NCBI GenBank assembly: GCA_016710075.1
Contig: JADJLO010000017.1
Span: 62,001-126,000 of the forward strand
Source of the DNA: Acidobacteriota bacterium
Lineage (GTDB): Bacteria > Acidobacteriota > Blastocatellia > RBC074
Direction: 5' to 3'
Length of the DNA stretch: 64,000 nucleotides
Positions within the stretch are counted from its first letter, which is position 1; each line of letters opens with the position of its first letter. Under the pieces are notes generated by a model. That model saw only the letters and a program-made list of their open reading frames with translations. It was not told the DNA's origin and did not search any database. Positions 19,245-28,678 of this stretch are shown in pieces. The position numbers and the translations under genes are program-made.

Positions 19245-19838
19245 ATGAAGAAAAAGCTTTTTAGTGTTCTAGTCACTTTCGTTTGTCTTTTCAGTGCAGG
19301 GGTTCTGGCCAACGCCCAGCAGGCGACGCCGAAGCCGGTGGTCTTTACAACCGCGCCCAAACTGGTACTGGCCAAACTCAAGAGCGGCGATCAGGACGCA
19401 TACGAGGTACGCGGCAAGGTCACCTATACCATCACCGCCGCCAACTCTGACGACACAGTGGCCGGTACGCTGGTCTACACGATTCCGGATGATGCCCGCC
19501 AGAAGATTGCGGCGATGTCAGGCAAGCCATTGACCGCGGTTCCAGCCAGCATCACGCGCAAGGATATCATTGCCGGATTCCAGAAAGGCACAGCGGCTCC
19601 GATCATCCATCTTGAAACGTCTCCGATGGATGTCGATGTCACGGGCGTCAAGATGACCTTCAACCGAATAGTCATCGACGTAAACGGGCGGGAAGGCGGA
19701 GGAATCACCCAGTACACCAAGGAGGAGATGGAAGTTCTCTTCGCGGTCTGGGCAAAACAGATCAACGTCGGCCGTGCTCGTCGCGGCATCGTCGCCCGGA
19801 TGAACAAGGTCATCAACGGCGAACCCGACACAAATTAA
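19245..19838 (+). CDS. Small secreted protein, paralogue of the previous gene
   Basis: About 197 aa from ATG 19245; the signal peptide is MKKKLFSVLVTFVCLFSAGV with cleavage near NAQQ. A GGAGG sits at 19226-19230, an unusually long 14 bases before the ATG. Conserved blocks with the upstream copy are DDTVAGTLVYTIPDDARQKI, VPASITRKDIIAGFQKGTAAP and VWAKQINVGRARRGIVARMN. The family pattern, hydrophobic strands then a C-terminal basic helix (RARRGIVARMNKV), is not one I can name. Confidence 0.75.
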   Translation: MKKKLFSVLVTFVCLFSAGVLANAQQATPKPVVFTTAPKLVLAKLKSGDQDAYEVRGKVTYTITAANSDDTVAGTLVYTIPDDARQKIAAMSGKPLTAVPASITRKDIIAGFQKGTAAPIIHLETSPMDVDVTGVKMTFNRIVIDVNGREGGGITQYTKEEMEVLFAVWAKQINVGRARRGIVARMNKVINGEPDTN

Positions 19839-20149
19839 ACGATCATCTCTTTGAACACCTAACGGTTTTGCGGATTCGCCTTTTGCCCCTGCGGGCGGAA
19901 GGCGGATTCGCTTCAATCCCAGGGAATAATTTCCAAGGGAAACATGGCAGTTGGCGATTGTGGGTTGAGTGATAGCTTGCCGGCAACCAACCCACAGTTG
20001 TCAACTGCCTGTTTTACTGGTTTGTTTAAACTCTTATCAGCCAAAACCTGCCTGCCGCCCCTGCTCGCATCAGGATTTTCTTTGTCCATTCGATTGTTCA
20101 ACTCTGCTGCGCTACGCAATTATTCGCGACATCCGGCGGTGCACACAGC
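19839..20149. other. Intergenic region, possible missing N-terminus of the next gene
   Basis: No independent gene is supported. The frame of the 20150 gene is open back to a stop at 20027-20029 and encodes RIRIFFVHSIVQLCCATQLF, which has the character of a signal peptide but no ATG, GTG or TTG start that I can place. A further small frameshift may hide the true start. Confidence 0.35.
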
Positions 20150-21211
20150 ATGCCTGCCATCCCAACGAGCAGTCAGACTGAAATTTCAGGCTCGATAGAG
20201 AACAATAACGGGCAGATCAGAATTGTCCTGAGCAATCAGGGCAAAGTTGAATTTACAGGCATGCTCAGGATGAGTCTCGGCAGCGACATCGAACAACGGG
20301 ATATTGGACAGGCGGATTTCAAAATCGCCTCGCTGGAAGTCCGGATTCTGAAGCCTGCCGGAGTCTCTTCGAGCGGCACACATTACACCCTGACCATATA
20401 CGACAGCAGAGGCAAGCTGACATTCCATAAGTTTGCCCCGATCCCGAAGGTATCGGACACCTCGCCGGATATCGCCATTACCCTCGTTCCTTCTTCGACA
20501 AAGGGGAGAGCGATTGCAGGCACTCCCGCCGTGTCAACCAAGCAGGAACCGAAAGCCGCCATCGAGCAGGGATCCCAGGCGGAACCTTCACCCGAGGAAG
20601 TACAAGTCGTGGCCCGGCTGCTTGCGGGTGACGGTGATAAAGAGTCCTTCATGCTCTCATTCGAACTGGCTTCGAAATATCCCGTCAATAATGCCGAAAT
20701 ATCGATCTCCATCCGCAAGTACAAGGATAGCAAGCCGGTCAGTATCAATACCAATTCACTGGTGGAGTTCAAGCTGCCCGAACAGATCAATCGCGAAACG
20801 CAGGATGTGATCGACTACAAACTGATCAGCAAAGAGGGCCGGCTGCTCGCCAGAGGCACTCTGACGATTTCCGAGTTGATGACCGACGATTTCGTCTCGG
20901 TCCTGGAAATCATCCCGGGCCGCGAAGAGTATGAGCCCGGCGAAGCTGCAAAAGTGACCGTCTTTATGGAGGGCAGCTCACCGAGCGGCTATCGCCTTGA
21001 GGTCCTGATCAAGGATCGTAACGGCGCCATCCTGCTCAAGGATCAGCGGCAGGTAAACAAGATTGATCAGACGCAAATCCTCGAGGAATTCCCGTTCGCC
21101 ATTCCAGACAACGCCAGAAGCCCCCTGACTGTCATCTTCAAGGTATTCAACCCGGCATCAGGATTGATGTTTGATTCAGGCGAACGCGAGATCAGTCTCA
21201 AGGAGAAATAG
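20150..21211 (+). CDS. Probable exported beta-sandwich protein, function unknown
   Basis: At least 353 aa. The ATG at 20150 may not be the real start because an upstream in-frame stretch looks like a signal peptide. The body shows two regions of beta-strand-rich sequence (residues 1-125 and 160-350) joined by a Pro/Lys/Gln linker (TKQEPKAAIEQGSQAEPSPE). The C-terminal part (YEPGEAAKVTVFMEGSSPSG) resembles Ig-like or macroglobulin-type strands. It lies between the paralogous secreted proteins and the VWFA gene, all plus strand, suggesting a surface-protein locus. Confidence 0.6.
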   Translation: MPAIPTSSQTEISGSIENNNGQIRIVLSNQGKVEFTGMLRMSLGSDIEQRDIGQADFKIASLEVRILKPAGVSSSGTHYTLTIYDSRGKLTFHKFAPIPKVSDTSPDIAITLVPSSTKGRAIAGTPAVSTKQEPKAAIEQGSQAEPSPEEVQVVARLLAGDGDKESFMLSFELASKYPVNNAEISISIRKYKDSKPVSINTNSLVEFKLPEQINRETQDVIDYKLISKEGRLLARGTLTISELMTDDFVSVLEIIPGREEYEPGEAAKVTVFMEGSSPSGYRLEVLIKDRNGAILLKDQRQVNKIDQTQILEEFPFAIPDNARSPLTVIFKVFNPASGLMFDSGEREISLKEK

Positions 21212-21488
21212 ACCGCCGCCTTCTCTTTCTATCTATCTAAATCTAAATGATGGCCCGCTGTGTGCAGTTAAAATCATCACGGCAGATCTAATGGGGCGGG
21301 GTGATTGCGCGTCTTTTTTAATGTGCTACAATGCGAATGATGTGGCCCGAAGCCATGCCTGAAAGCCATGTTAGCCAGTTGCAAACCGCTGTCGTCGGGG
21401 CTGTCTCTTTTTTCCCGGATTGAGACCGAATTTATTGAAGAGAACCATGTTGTACATGACGCTACGATTTATTTGAGAGAGGCAGGGG

Positions 21489-22589
21489 ATGATAATGATG
21501 ATGATGATGATGATGAACAAATTATCGAACAGGCATCCATTTCTGGTAACTCTCGCGTTCGTGTGCTTGATGGTCACAGGCGCCGGGCCTGGCCGGGCGA
21601 CAGGCATTCTTCAGGATCCTGTGAAGGATCAATCTCCTGCAGCAAAACCCGATCAGAAACCGGGGCAACCGGGGCAACCGGCAAAGCCGGCTGAAGGGCA
21701 AAAGCCTGGGCAGCGACCGCCAACCAGGGAAGAGATCCGCGAAGACGAGCGAATCAAACTCGATACCGATGTGGTGACGCTGACGGTCACAGTGACAGAC
21801 CCGTATAACCGGCTGGTGACGGGACTCGACAGACAGAATTTTGAAATCTTCGAGGACAAGGTCAAACAGACAATAGAATTTTTCAACGATGATGACGTCC
21901 CTGTCAGTCTCGGCATCGTCTTCGATGTATCGGGGAGTATGAAGGGCAAGCTCGAGCGTTCACGCGATGCGTTGAGAGCCTTCATTCAAACGAGTCACAA
22001 CGATGACGATTTCTTCCTTGTCGGATTCAATCAGCGAGCCAATCTGCTGGCCGAATTCACAGACGGTGATTCACTGGTCAACAAGCTGACGCTGGTTGAT
22101 CCTCGCGGCCAGACGGCCCTTTATGATGCCGCATATCTTGGAATCGAGAAGGTCAAACAGGGGCGACACAACAAAAGGGCGATCCTCATGATCTCCGATG
22201 GGCAGGACAACTCGTCCAGATACACCTATGGCGAGTTGCGCAAGCTCCTGAAAGAGGCGGGAGTTCAGATCTATTGTATTGGAATTGTCGAGATGGGTGG
22301 CGGCTCAGGAGGCAGTCTCGATATGCAGGGTCAGGCAATTATGGAGGAGATATCCCAAACTACAGGCGGCAAGGCGTTCTTCCCCAGATCGGCCGCTGAA
22401 CTGGAAGATGCGACGACGAGAATCGCCCTCGAACTGCGCCATCAATACAGCATCGGTTACACTCCAACCAACGTCAAGCGTGACGGCCAGTGGCACAAGA
22501 TCAAAGTACAGGTCAAACAACTAAAAGGACTCCCGAGCCTGAAGGTGCAGCACAAAGAGGGATATTATGCCGTTACAAGAAAGAACTGA
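21489..22589 (+). CDS. VWFA-related domain secreted protein (Acidobacteria type)
   Basis: 366 aa. The start lies in an ATG-rich microsatellite (seven ATG codons in a row after ATG ATA, 21489-21515), so the exact initiation codon is ambiguous; NKLSNRHPFLVTLAFVCLMVTG is the signal peptide. After a Pro/Gln/Lys linker comes TVTDPYNRLVTGLDRQNFEI, then a von Willebrand A domain with MIDAS motif DVSGSMKGK, a conserved Thr in GQTALYDAAY and Asp in MISDGQDNSS. The C-terminus LRHQYSIGYTPTN is typical of the TIGR03436-type family abundant in Acidobacteria. It probably binds metal-dependent ligands outside the cell; the partner is unknown. Confidence 0.88.
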   Translation: MIMMMMMMMNKLSNRHPFLVTLAFVCLMVTGAGPGRATGILQDPVKDQSPAAKPDQKPGQPGQPAKPAEGQKPGQRPPTREEIREDERIKLDTDVVTLTVTVTDPYNRLVTGLDRQNFEIFEDKVKQTIEFFNDDDVPVSLGIVFDVSGSMKGKLERSRDALRAFIQTSHNDDDFFLVGFNQRANLLAEFTDGDSLVNKLTLVDPRGQTALYDAAYLGIEKVKQGRHNKRAILMISDGQDNSSRYTYGELRKLLKEAGVQIYCIGIVEMGGGSGGSLDMQGQAIMEEISQTTGGKAFFPRSAAELEDATTRIALELRHQYSIGYTPTNVKRDGQWHKIKVQVKQLKGLPSLKVQHKEGYYAVTRKN

Positions 22590-22626
22590 CTTCAACCAGT
22601 TGAGGAAGATTGGAGGCTCAGCGCCA

Positions 22627-23040
22627 TCAATCTTCGTCTTCCCCGTCGCCTGAATCCAAATCTGATCCCTTCTTTTTTCCCTTCGATTTCTTATCTTTAC
22701 TGCTGAAGCTGGCGAGTGCATCTTCTTCGTTATCGAAGCTTTCGATCAGGTCGAGCAGTTGAGTAACCTTGAGTGCGCCGTAAACGCGGTCTGTCACACC
22801 CACCAGTTTGAGCGTTCCACCTGATTCCCTGACCTTCTTGAAAGCCCTCACGATTTCACCGATCCCCATACTGTCGATGATCGGGACTTCCGTGAAGTTG
22901 AGCAGAATTTTAGTAGTGCCGGCGGTCAGTACCTTATCCACCAGCATCTGTAATTGAAAGCCTCCCTGCCCCTTGATGAACTTTCCCTTGAGATCGAGCG
23001 AGGCGACTGTTCCGGCGTAATGTATTCCTATTGTGAGCAT
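22627..23040 (-). CDS. STAS-domain anti-sigma factor antagonist
   Basis: 137 aa. A SpoIIAA-like STAS fold (LLNFTEVPIIDSMGIGEIVRAF) holds the conserved Ser in IIDSMG that partner kinases phosphorylate in anti-anti-sigma factors. A C-terminal tail of about 25 residues is a Lys-then-Asp/Glu low-complexity stretch (KDKKSKGKKKGSDLDSGDGE). No anti-sigma kinase or sigma factor is adjacent, so its partner is encoded elsewhere. The gene converges with the VWFA gene. Confidence 0.88.
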   Translation of the reverse strand: MLTIGIHYAGTVASLDLKGKFIKGQGGFQLQMLVDKVLTAGTTKILLNFTEVPIIDSMGIGEIVRAFKKVRESGGTLKLVGVTDRVYGALKVTQLLDLIESFDNEEDALASFSSKDKKSKGKKKGSDLDSGDGEDED

Positions 23041-23206
23041 ATACGGGGTTTGATAGTCGATAATGATTTCTGGTTAAGAGCCATTATAGAAGGTGACAAA
23101 AAATTCTATCAGCAATAAACTTCCGGGACGATTGATTCCAGGTTCGACTGCATTCTAACCGACAAAATGCTAAGATCACAGCCCAAAAACACTCTCAGGA
23201 GAGATC

Positions 23207-23862
23207 ATGAAAAGCAATATCGACGCCATCATTCATCTGGAGCAGGCGACATATCTCGATTCGCTGCTGCCGCCGAGGGATGATATTTCAAGGGAGATGG
23301 AGGCATATTCGGATCAGCACCGGATACCGAGTTCCGATCCCGAGGTAGCGCTCTTCCTTGAAGTCACGGCAAGGGCGATCAGTGCCGGACGGGCGCTTGA
23401 GATCGGGACCGCGATAGGTTACGGGGCGATTACGCTTGCGCGGGCGATGGGCGCGGAGGGAAAAGTCGTCACAATCGATCCCAGCGAGGAGCGAATCGGC
23501 GTGGCCAGGGATTTCATCCGCAGGGCCGGCGTGGAATCGCAGGTAGAAATCGTCAGGGAAAGGCCCTCGACGTTCTGCCTCAGCTCAAAGGCCCGTTCGA
23601 TCTGGCATACATAGATGCCGTCAAGGAAGAATACACGTCCTATCTCAAGCTGCTTCTTCCTTTGATCAGACGAGGCGGAGTCATCATTGCCGACAATGTC
23701 ATGTGGAAGGGACAGGTGGCGACAGGCAGGCTGCTCTCTTCCGATCAAAAGGAATCGACCGCGGCTCTGACGGAGTTCAACCGCTTCTTTATGAGCCACA
23801 ACGAAATTCATGGACTGATACTTCCCCTTGGAGACGGCCTTGCATATGGAATCAAACTCTGA
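23207..23862 (+). CDS. SAM-dependent O-methyltransferase (COMT/YrrM type), frameshifted
   Basis: About 218 aa when restored. The N-terminal part has the SAM-binding motif ALEIGTAIGYGAITLARAM and VVTIDPSEERIGVARDFI. The open frame then runs out at 23614, while another frame gives KGPFDLAYIDAVKEEYTSYL and GGVIIADNVMWKGQV, both characteristic of this family. Restoring one G in the run at 23556-23558 joins them as IVRGKALDVLPQL. The family methylates catechols or similar hydroxyls with a divalent metal; the substrate here is unknown. It overlaps the start of the next gene by 17 bases, so they are co-transcribed. Confidence 0.85.
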
Positions 23863-24835
23863 ACAACAGGAAATCTCGATCGATAAAATACGCGAAGCGG
23901 GAGAGATCGTATACAGGACTTTGAGCCCATCGCCGCTGATGAATTATCCGCTGCTCGATGGCGAGACGGGTTTGAATTTGTTTCTCAAGCATGAGAACCA
24001 TCTGCCGACCGGAGCGTTCAAAATCCGCGGGGGATTGAACTTCATGCATCATTTCTCTGCATCAAGGACACACGCTGGAGTCATCACCGCAACGCGCGGA
24101 AATCACGGCCAGTCAATTGCGATGGCTGCCGGCATTTATTCGATCCCGGCAACGATTGTCGTCCCGTTCGGCAACAACCCCGAGAAGAATAATGCGACGA
24201 GGGCCCTTGGCGCGCGCATGGTCGAATACGGCAGGGATTTCGACGAATGCCGCGATGAGGTCGTCAGATTGTCGAACGAAGAGAACCTGCGTTACATTCA
24301 TTCGGCTAATGAGCCGCACCTCATCAACGGTGTCGGCACATATGCCGTCGAGACAATCGAAGCAATGGTCAGGAAGGATCGTCCGATCGATTCAATATTC
24401 GTCCCGATCGGCCTTGGCAGCGGTATTTGCGGAGTGATTACGGCATTCCGCGCGCTCTCGCCGGGAACAAAAATTTACGGCGTTCAGGCTGAGGGGGCGC
24501 CGAGCATCTATCTTTCATGGAAGGCCGGCCACATCGTCGAGACGAAAGAGGCGCGGACAATCGCCGATGGCATGGCAACGCGCGTCCCGGCTCAGGTCAC
24601 CTTCGACATCATCAGGAATGGTGTGGATGAGATAGTCCTGGTCGATGACAGCGAAATCATCAGAGCGATTCGCATGCTCTGGCGCACGACTCATAACATG
24701 GTCGAAGGCGCGGGCGCCGCGCCAGTTGCCGCCATTATCAAAAAGAGAGAAGACCTGCGCGGTCAGAACGTCGTCGCCGTTCTCAGCGGTGCCAATCTCG
24801 ACACGGATACTCTGCGTCAAATTTTTTGCAACTGA
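23846..24835 (+). CDS. Threonine/serine dehydratase-like PLP enzyme (fold type II)
   Basis: About 329 aa from ATG 23846. PLP Lys lies in PTGAFKIRGG, the Asn loop in TRGNHGQSIA and the phosphate-binding Gly loop in GLGSGICGVI. There is no C-terminal ACT domain, so it is the short, non-isoleucine-regulated type (catabolic threonine dehydratase, serine racemase or hydroxyaspartate lyase). It is followed, 58 bases on, by a second, divergent member of the same family, with an intergenic repeat between them. The exact substrate cannot be set. Confidence 0.85.
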   Translation: MESNSEQQEISIDKIREAGEIVYRTLSPSPLMNYPLLDGETGLNLFLKHENHLPTGAFKIRGGLNFMHHFSASRTHAGVITATRGNHGQSIAMAAGIYSIPATIVVPFGNNPEKNNATRALGARMVEYGRDFDECRDEVVRLSNEENLRYIHSANEPHLINGVGTYAVETIEAMVRKDRPIDSIFVPIGLGSGICGVITAFRALSPGTKIYGVQAEGAPSIYLSWKAGHIVETKEARTIADGMATRVPAQVTFDIIRNGVDEIVLVDDSEIIRAIRMLWRTTHNMVEGAGAAPVAAIIKKREDLRGQNVVAVLSGANLDTDTLRQIFCN

Positions 24836-24844
24836 AGAAGGGAG

Positions 24845-24884
24845 ATTACGAATTTCGTTTATTTCGTCTGTTTCGTAATCCATG
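24845..24884 (-). repeat. GATTACGAAACAGAC-type intergenic repeat
   Basis: Minus strand: ATGGATTACGAAACAGACGA then AATAAACGAAATTCGTAATC. It fills almost the entire gap between the two dehydratase genes. Its outer GATTACGAA/TTCGTAATC ends are inverted, so the copy can fold on itself. Confidence 0.65.
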
Positions 24885-24893
24885 ATTTAGCCA

Positions 24894-25847
24894 ATGATTA
24901 CATTCAATGACATTTTAGAAGCGCGAGAGAGGATCAAAGGGGTGGCGCATCGCACTCCGGTTCTGACATCGAGGCAATTCAACGAGCAATCGGGCTGCGA
25001 GGTATTCTTCAAGGCGGAGAACCTGCAGCGGGCCGGTGCGTTCAAGTTCCGCGGTGCATACAACAAGATCGCATCAATTCCGGATAACGAGAGAAGGCGC
25101 GGCATCCTTGCTTATTCATCGGGCAATCATGCTCAAGCCAGCGCTCTTGCGGCCAGGATTTTCGGGATCCCAGCGGTGATCGTCATGCCTCACGACGCTC
25201 CGAAGATCAAAGTCGCGGGAACGCGAGGGTACGGAGCTGAAGTCATTTTTTACGACCGATATACTGAAAGCCGCGAAGGCACGGGTGAAAAGATCGCCGC
25301 TGAACGCGGGCTGACCATTGTGCCGCCGTTTGACGACTACCAGATAATGGCCGGCCAGGGGACTGCCGCGCTTGAGCTTTTGGAAGACGTCCCGGATCTC
25401 GAATATCTGCTGATCTGCTGCAGCGGCTGCGGACTTCTTGCAGGATGCGCCGTAGCGGCAAAACATATCAAACCGGACATCAGGATATACGGCGTTGAAC
25501 CCGAAGCGGCAAACGACACCTGGCAATCGATGAGAAAAGGCGAAATCGTCGAGATCCCCGTGCCCAAAACGATCGCAGACGGCCTGCAGACATCGGCTCC
25601 CGGCAAACTCACTTTCCCGATCGTCAAACAACTGGTCGATGACATCCTGCTGGTCAGCGATGATGAGCTGATCGACACGATGAGATTTATTCTGGAGCGA
25701 ATGAAGGTGCTGGTTGAGCCATCAGGCGCAGCCGCCGCCGCCGCCGTCAGGCATCGCAAACTCGACCTGGCCGGCAGGCGTGTCGGAGTCATCCTCTCGG
25801 GCGGGAACGTCGATCTCGAAAAACTCTGCGGCTACCTCACGAAATAA
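24894..25847 (+). CDS. Threonine dehydratase / serine racemase-like PLP enzyme (fold type II)
   Basis: 317 aa. PLP Lys in AGAFKFRGAYNK, Asn loop SSGNHAQASALA, Gly loop CCSGCGLLAGCA and a C-terminal SGGNVDL. No ACT domain. This layout matches biodegradative threonine dehydratase, serine racemase and threo-3-hydroxyaspartate ammonia-lyase, which share fold and length. Residue identity with its upstream paralogue is clearly low, so this is an old duplication or separate recruitment rather than a recent tandem copy. Confidence 0.87.
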   Translation: MITFNDILEARERIKGVAHRTPVLTSRQFNEQSGCEVFFKAENLQRAGAFKFRGAYNKIASIPDNERRRGILAYSSGNHAQASALAARIFGIPAVIVMPHDAPKIKVAGTRGYGAEVIFYDRYTESREGTGEKIAAERGLTIVPPFDDYQIMAGQGTAALELLEDVPDLEYLLICCSGCGLLAGCAVAAKHIKPDIRIYGVEPEAANDTWQSMRKGEIVEIPVPKTIADGLQTSAPGKLTFPIVKQLVDDILLVSDDELIDTMRFILERMKVLVEPSGAAAAAAVRHRKLDLAGRRVGVILSGGNVDLEKLCGYLTK

Positions 25848-25886
25848 TCGAGAGAAATTCAACCACGGAAGACACCGCCAACAGCA

Positions 25887-27224
25887 TCAGTTGTAATTTT
25901 CTTTTGACTGATCAAGAAATCTTTTAGCCTCACCGACGAGATAGAGTGACCCTGAAATGCAGATGAGGCCTGTTGGTGGGGTAATTTTGAGACCCAGTGA
26001 GATTGCTTCCGTGACCGATTCAGTCCGGAATATTTCTGCTTGAGAATTTGCTGCCAGAGTTGAAAGCTTCTCGGAAGATTCTGCCCGTGGGTTACTGACC
26101 TTTGTGGTGATGATTCTGATCGCAGCCGGAAACAGGACTCCGCACATTGCATCAACATCCTTGTCCGCCATTGCACCGAAAAGCAGGGTTACGGGCGTGT
26201 CGTGGAAATGGTCATCCAGAAACTCCCTGAGCACGCCTGCTCCATCGATATTATGAGCGCCATCGAGAAGGATCGGGGCTTTATCGTCGGAGAGAGTGAT
26301 CATTTCGAGCCGGCCCGGCCACTCAACGCTGCTCAAACCTGAAGAGACGGCATCGGGCGAAATCGGCCAACCGGATCCAGCCAGCTCCTCCGAAATTCTG
26401 ATGGCAGTGCACGCATTTAAGATCTGATGCCTGCCGCGCAGATTCAATTTCGATTCGATCTTCAATCCGCCGCTCTGGCAGGTGATCCTGTATTTCCCTC
26501 TATCGAAAATGTCGGAAGATTGCACGGGAACAGCCCGGCAATTATTCCCGGACAGGATTGCCGGCGCTTCCAGTTCCCTGGCTCGGGCGAGAATAACTTC
26601 GAGCGCCTCCTCTTTTTGAGGAGCGATGACGATGGGAACGCCGCGTTTGATGATACCCCCCTTCTCGGCGGCTATCTTTGCGAGCGTGTCGCCGAGGTAT
26701 TGCTGGTGATCCATGCCGACGGGAGTAATGGCTGTGACTACGGGCCTGCAAATGTTGGTCGCATCGAGCCTGCCTCCCATGCCGACTTCAAGAACTGCGA
26801 GATCGATTCCCTGCTCTGCGAAAAAGAGGTAGGCGATCATCGTAATCTGTTCGAAGAAGGTTGGCGGAAACTGAAGCACGCCGTCCGATACCAACCCTTC
26901 GCCCATTTCCCGGACGAGAGTCGCCAGACGAGCAAAATCATCTGGCGATATTCCCTTCCCGCCGATCATTATTCTTTCGGTGATGGAATCGAGATGAGGC
27001 GAAGTGTAAAGACCTGATCTGATGCCTGCGGCGCGCAGAATGGAATCGGTGAAAGCAGCGGTCGAGCCTTTGCCGTTGGTTCCGGCGATGTGAACGGCAT
27101 TGAATTCCAGATGAGGGTTGCCGCAACTTTCAGCCAGCAGGCGAATAGTTTCAAGACCAAGCTTCATCGCCAGGATTTCGTGTCCGAGGCCGTAAAGATA
27201 ACTGACCGATTCCTTGAAATTCAT
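25887..27224 (-). CDS. folC: Folylpolyglutamate synthase / dihydrofolate synthase
   Basis: 445 aa. The Mur-ligase-like ATP site is HIAGTNGKGSTAAFTDSIL, with the family motifs YTSPHLDSITERI, LEVGMGGRLDATN and LLDGAHNIDGAG. FolC adds glutamate to dihydropteroate and folate. It ends 40 bases after the convergent dehydratase gene and lies directly downstream of uxaC with a 12-base gap. Confidence 0.92.
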   Translation of the reverse strand: MNFKESVSYLYGLGHEILAMKLGLETIRLLAESCGNPHLEFNAVHIAGTNGKGSTAAFTDSILRAAGIRSGLYTSPHLDSITERIMIGGKGISPDDFARLATLVREMGEGLVSDGVLQFPPTFFEQITMIAYLFFAEQGIDLAVLEVGMGGRLDATNICRPVVTAITPVGMDHQQYLGDTLAKIAAEKGGIIKRGVPIVIAPQKEEALEVILARARELEAPAILSGNNCRAVPVQSSDIFDRGKYRITCQSGGLKIESKLNLRGRHQILNACTAIRISEELAGSGWPISPDAVSSGLSSVEWPGRLEMITLSDDKAPILLDGAHNIDGAGVLREFLDDHFHDTPVTLLFGAMADKDVDAMCGVLFPAAIRIITTKVSNPRAESSEKLSTLAANSQAEIFRTESVTEAISLGLKITPPTGLICISGSLYLVGEAKRFLDQSKENYN

Positions 27225-27236
27225 CGCGGCAGGGTC

Positions 27237-28658
27237 TCAGTCGAATTTATAGGCCCGTTTGGCAAGCCTGTAAGCGGTATCGTGAATCATCTCCTGGGCA
27301 TCTTCGAGATCCAGGATTCCCCTGACGACGAGTCCGGCGATCCAGTTGGCATCCACACGACGCGACAGATCGTGGCGTGCGGGTATTGACGGAAATGCGC
27401 GCGTATCGTCATTGAAACCGGCGGTATTGTAGAGTCCGGCCGTCTCCATTACCTGATCGCGGTAGCGGCGCATTCCGTTGAGAGAATCATGCAACCACCA
27501 CGGAGGACCGAGTTTCACTGACGGGAAATGGCCGGCGATCGGGGCGAGTTCTCTCGAATAGGTCGTCTCATCGAGCGTGAACAGAATCAGTGTCAGACGG
27601 TGATCGTTGCCGTACTTGTTGAGCAGCGGTCGCATGTTGCGAGTGTAATCGACCTGAACGGGTATATCGCATCCCTTGTCAAAACCGAATCGATTGAATA
27701 TCAGGTCGTTGTAATTGCGCAGCGAGCCGGGATGGAACTGCATGACGAGGCCGTCTTCGACGCTCATCCGCGCATTTTCCATAATCATATGACCGGTGAA
27801 TCGGGTGGCGTCATCTTCAGTGGCAGTGCCTTTGAGCGCCCGCTGGAAGATCGCATCGGCTTGGTCTTCGGTAAGCTCGCAGGTGAACGGGGTCAGTGCG
27901 GCGTGATCGGTCGCCGTCGCACCCATCGACTTGAAAAATTCCCGGCGGGATTCGAGCGCCCCGACGAGTTTCTTGTAGCTGCTGATTTCGTAGCCGCAGA
28001 CGCCGCCAAGAGCCGATATATTTTCCCTCCAATCGGGCCGGTCAATGTTGACTACTCCATCGGGCCTGAATGTCGGCACCACTCTGCCCCGCCAGCCCGA
28101 CTCCTTTATCGCCTTGTGATGATCGAGCGTGTCACTCGCAGCATCGGTGGTTGCCAGAATTTCAATGTTGAACTGCTCGAAGAGTTTTCGCGGACGGAAT
28201 TCGGGTTTCTCAAGACATTCGGCTATCTGATCGTAAATCTGCTGGGCGTTCTGACCTGAGAGCTTTTCGCGGATCTCAAAAACATCGTGTAGTTCGTGAT
28301 TGAACCACATCCCGGTTGGAGTGCCTCGAAAGAGGTAAAAATGATTGGCGAACAACTGCCAGATTTTGCGATGGTCGGTTTCAACCGGAGCGCCGTCCTG
28401 ACGCGGGATTCCCAGCTTCTCGAGTTCCATGCCCTGGGAATAGAGCATCCTGAAAATGTAATGATCAGGGATCAACAGCAGATCCGCCGGCGTCCCGAAT
28501 TTATAATCGGGATCGGCAAACATTGCTGGATCGACGTGGCCGTGCGGGCAGACCAGCGGCTTTCCGGCCACCTGTTGATAAAGATGCAGCGCCAGTTCCT
28601 TCTGTTCAGGATCGGGATCGAAATATCTGTCGGGTAATAAAGTAATGTTATCAGTCAC
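27237..28658 (-). CDS. uxaC: Uronate (glucuronate/galacturonate) isomerase
   Basis: 473 aa, the usual length. Metal-site signature at the start, CPHGHVDPAMFA, followed by ETDHRKIWQLFANHFYLFRG, family patterns LATTDAASDTLDHH and WWLHDSLNGMRRYRDQV. It converts D-glucuronate or D-galacturonate to the keto sugar in pectin and glucuronate catabolism. No other uxa/uxu genes lie nearby. It precedes folC by only 12 bases, an accidental-looking pairing. Confidence 0.93.
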   Translation of the reverse strand: MTDNITLLPDRYFDPDPEQKELALHLYQQVAGKPLVCPHGHVDPAMFADPDYKFGTPADLLLIPDHYIFRMLYSQGMELEKLGIPRQDGAPVETDHRKIWQLFANHFYLFRGTPTGMWFNHELHDVFEIREKLSGQNAQQIYDQIAECLEKPEFRPRKLFEQFNIEILATTDAASDTLDHHKAIKESGWRGRVVPTFRPDGVVNIDRPDWRENISALGGVCGYEISSYKKLVGALESRREFFKSMGATATDHAALTPFTCELTEDQADAIFQRALKGTATEDDATRFTGHMIMENARMSVEDGLVMQFHPGSLRNYNDLIFNRFGFDKGCDIPVQVDYTRNMRPLLNKYGNDHRLTLILFTLDETTYSRELAPIAGHFPSVKLGPPWWLHDSLNGMRRYRDQVMETAGLYNTAGFNDDTRAFPSIPARHDLSRRVDANWIAGLVVRGILDLEDAQEMIHDTAYRLAKRAYKFD

Positions 28659-28678
28659 AACTCACTCCGGAATAATTA

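Noticed and set aside
21368..21694. An acidic Asp-rich frame (DNDDDDDDEQ) over the VWFA gene start
   Set aside because: It is the out-of-frame reading of the tandem ATG/GAT repeat; the VWFA frame has signal peptide and domain support.
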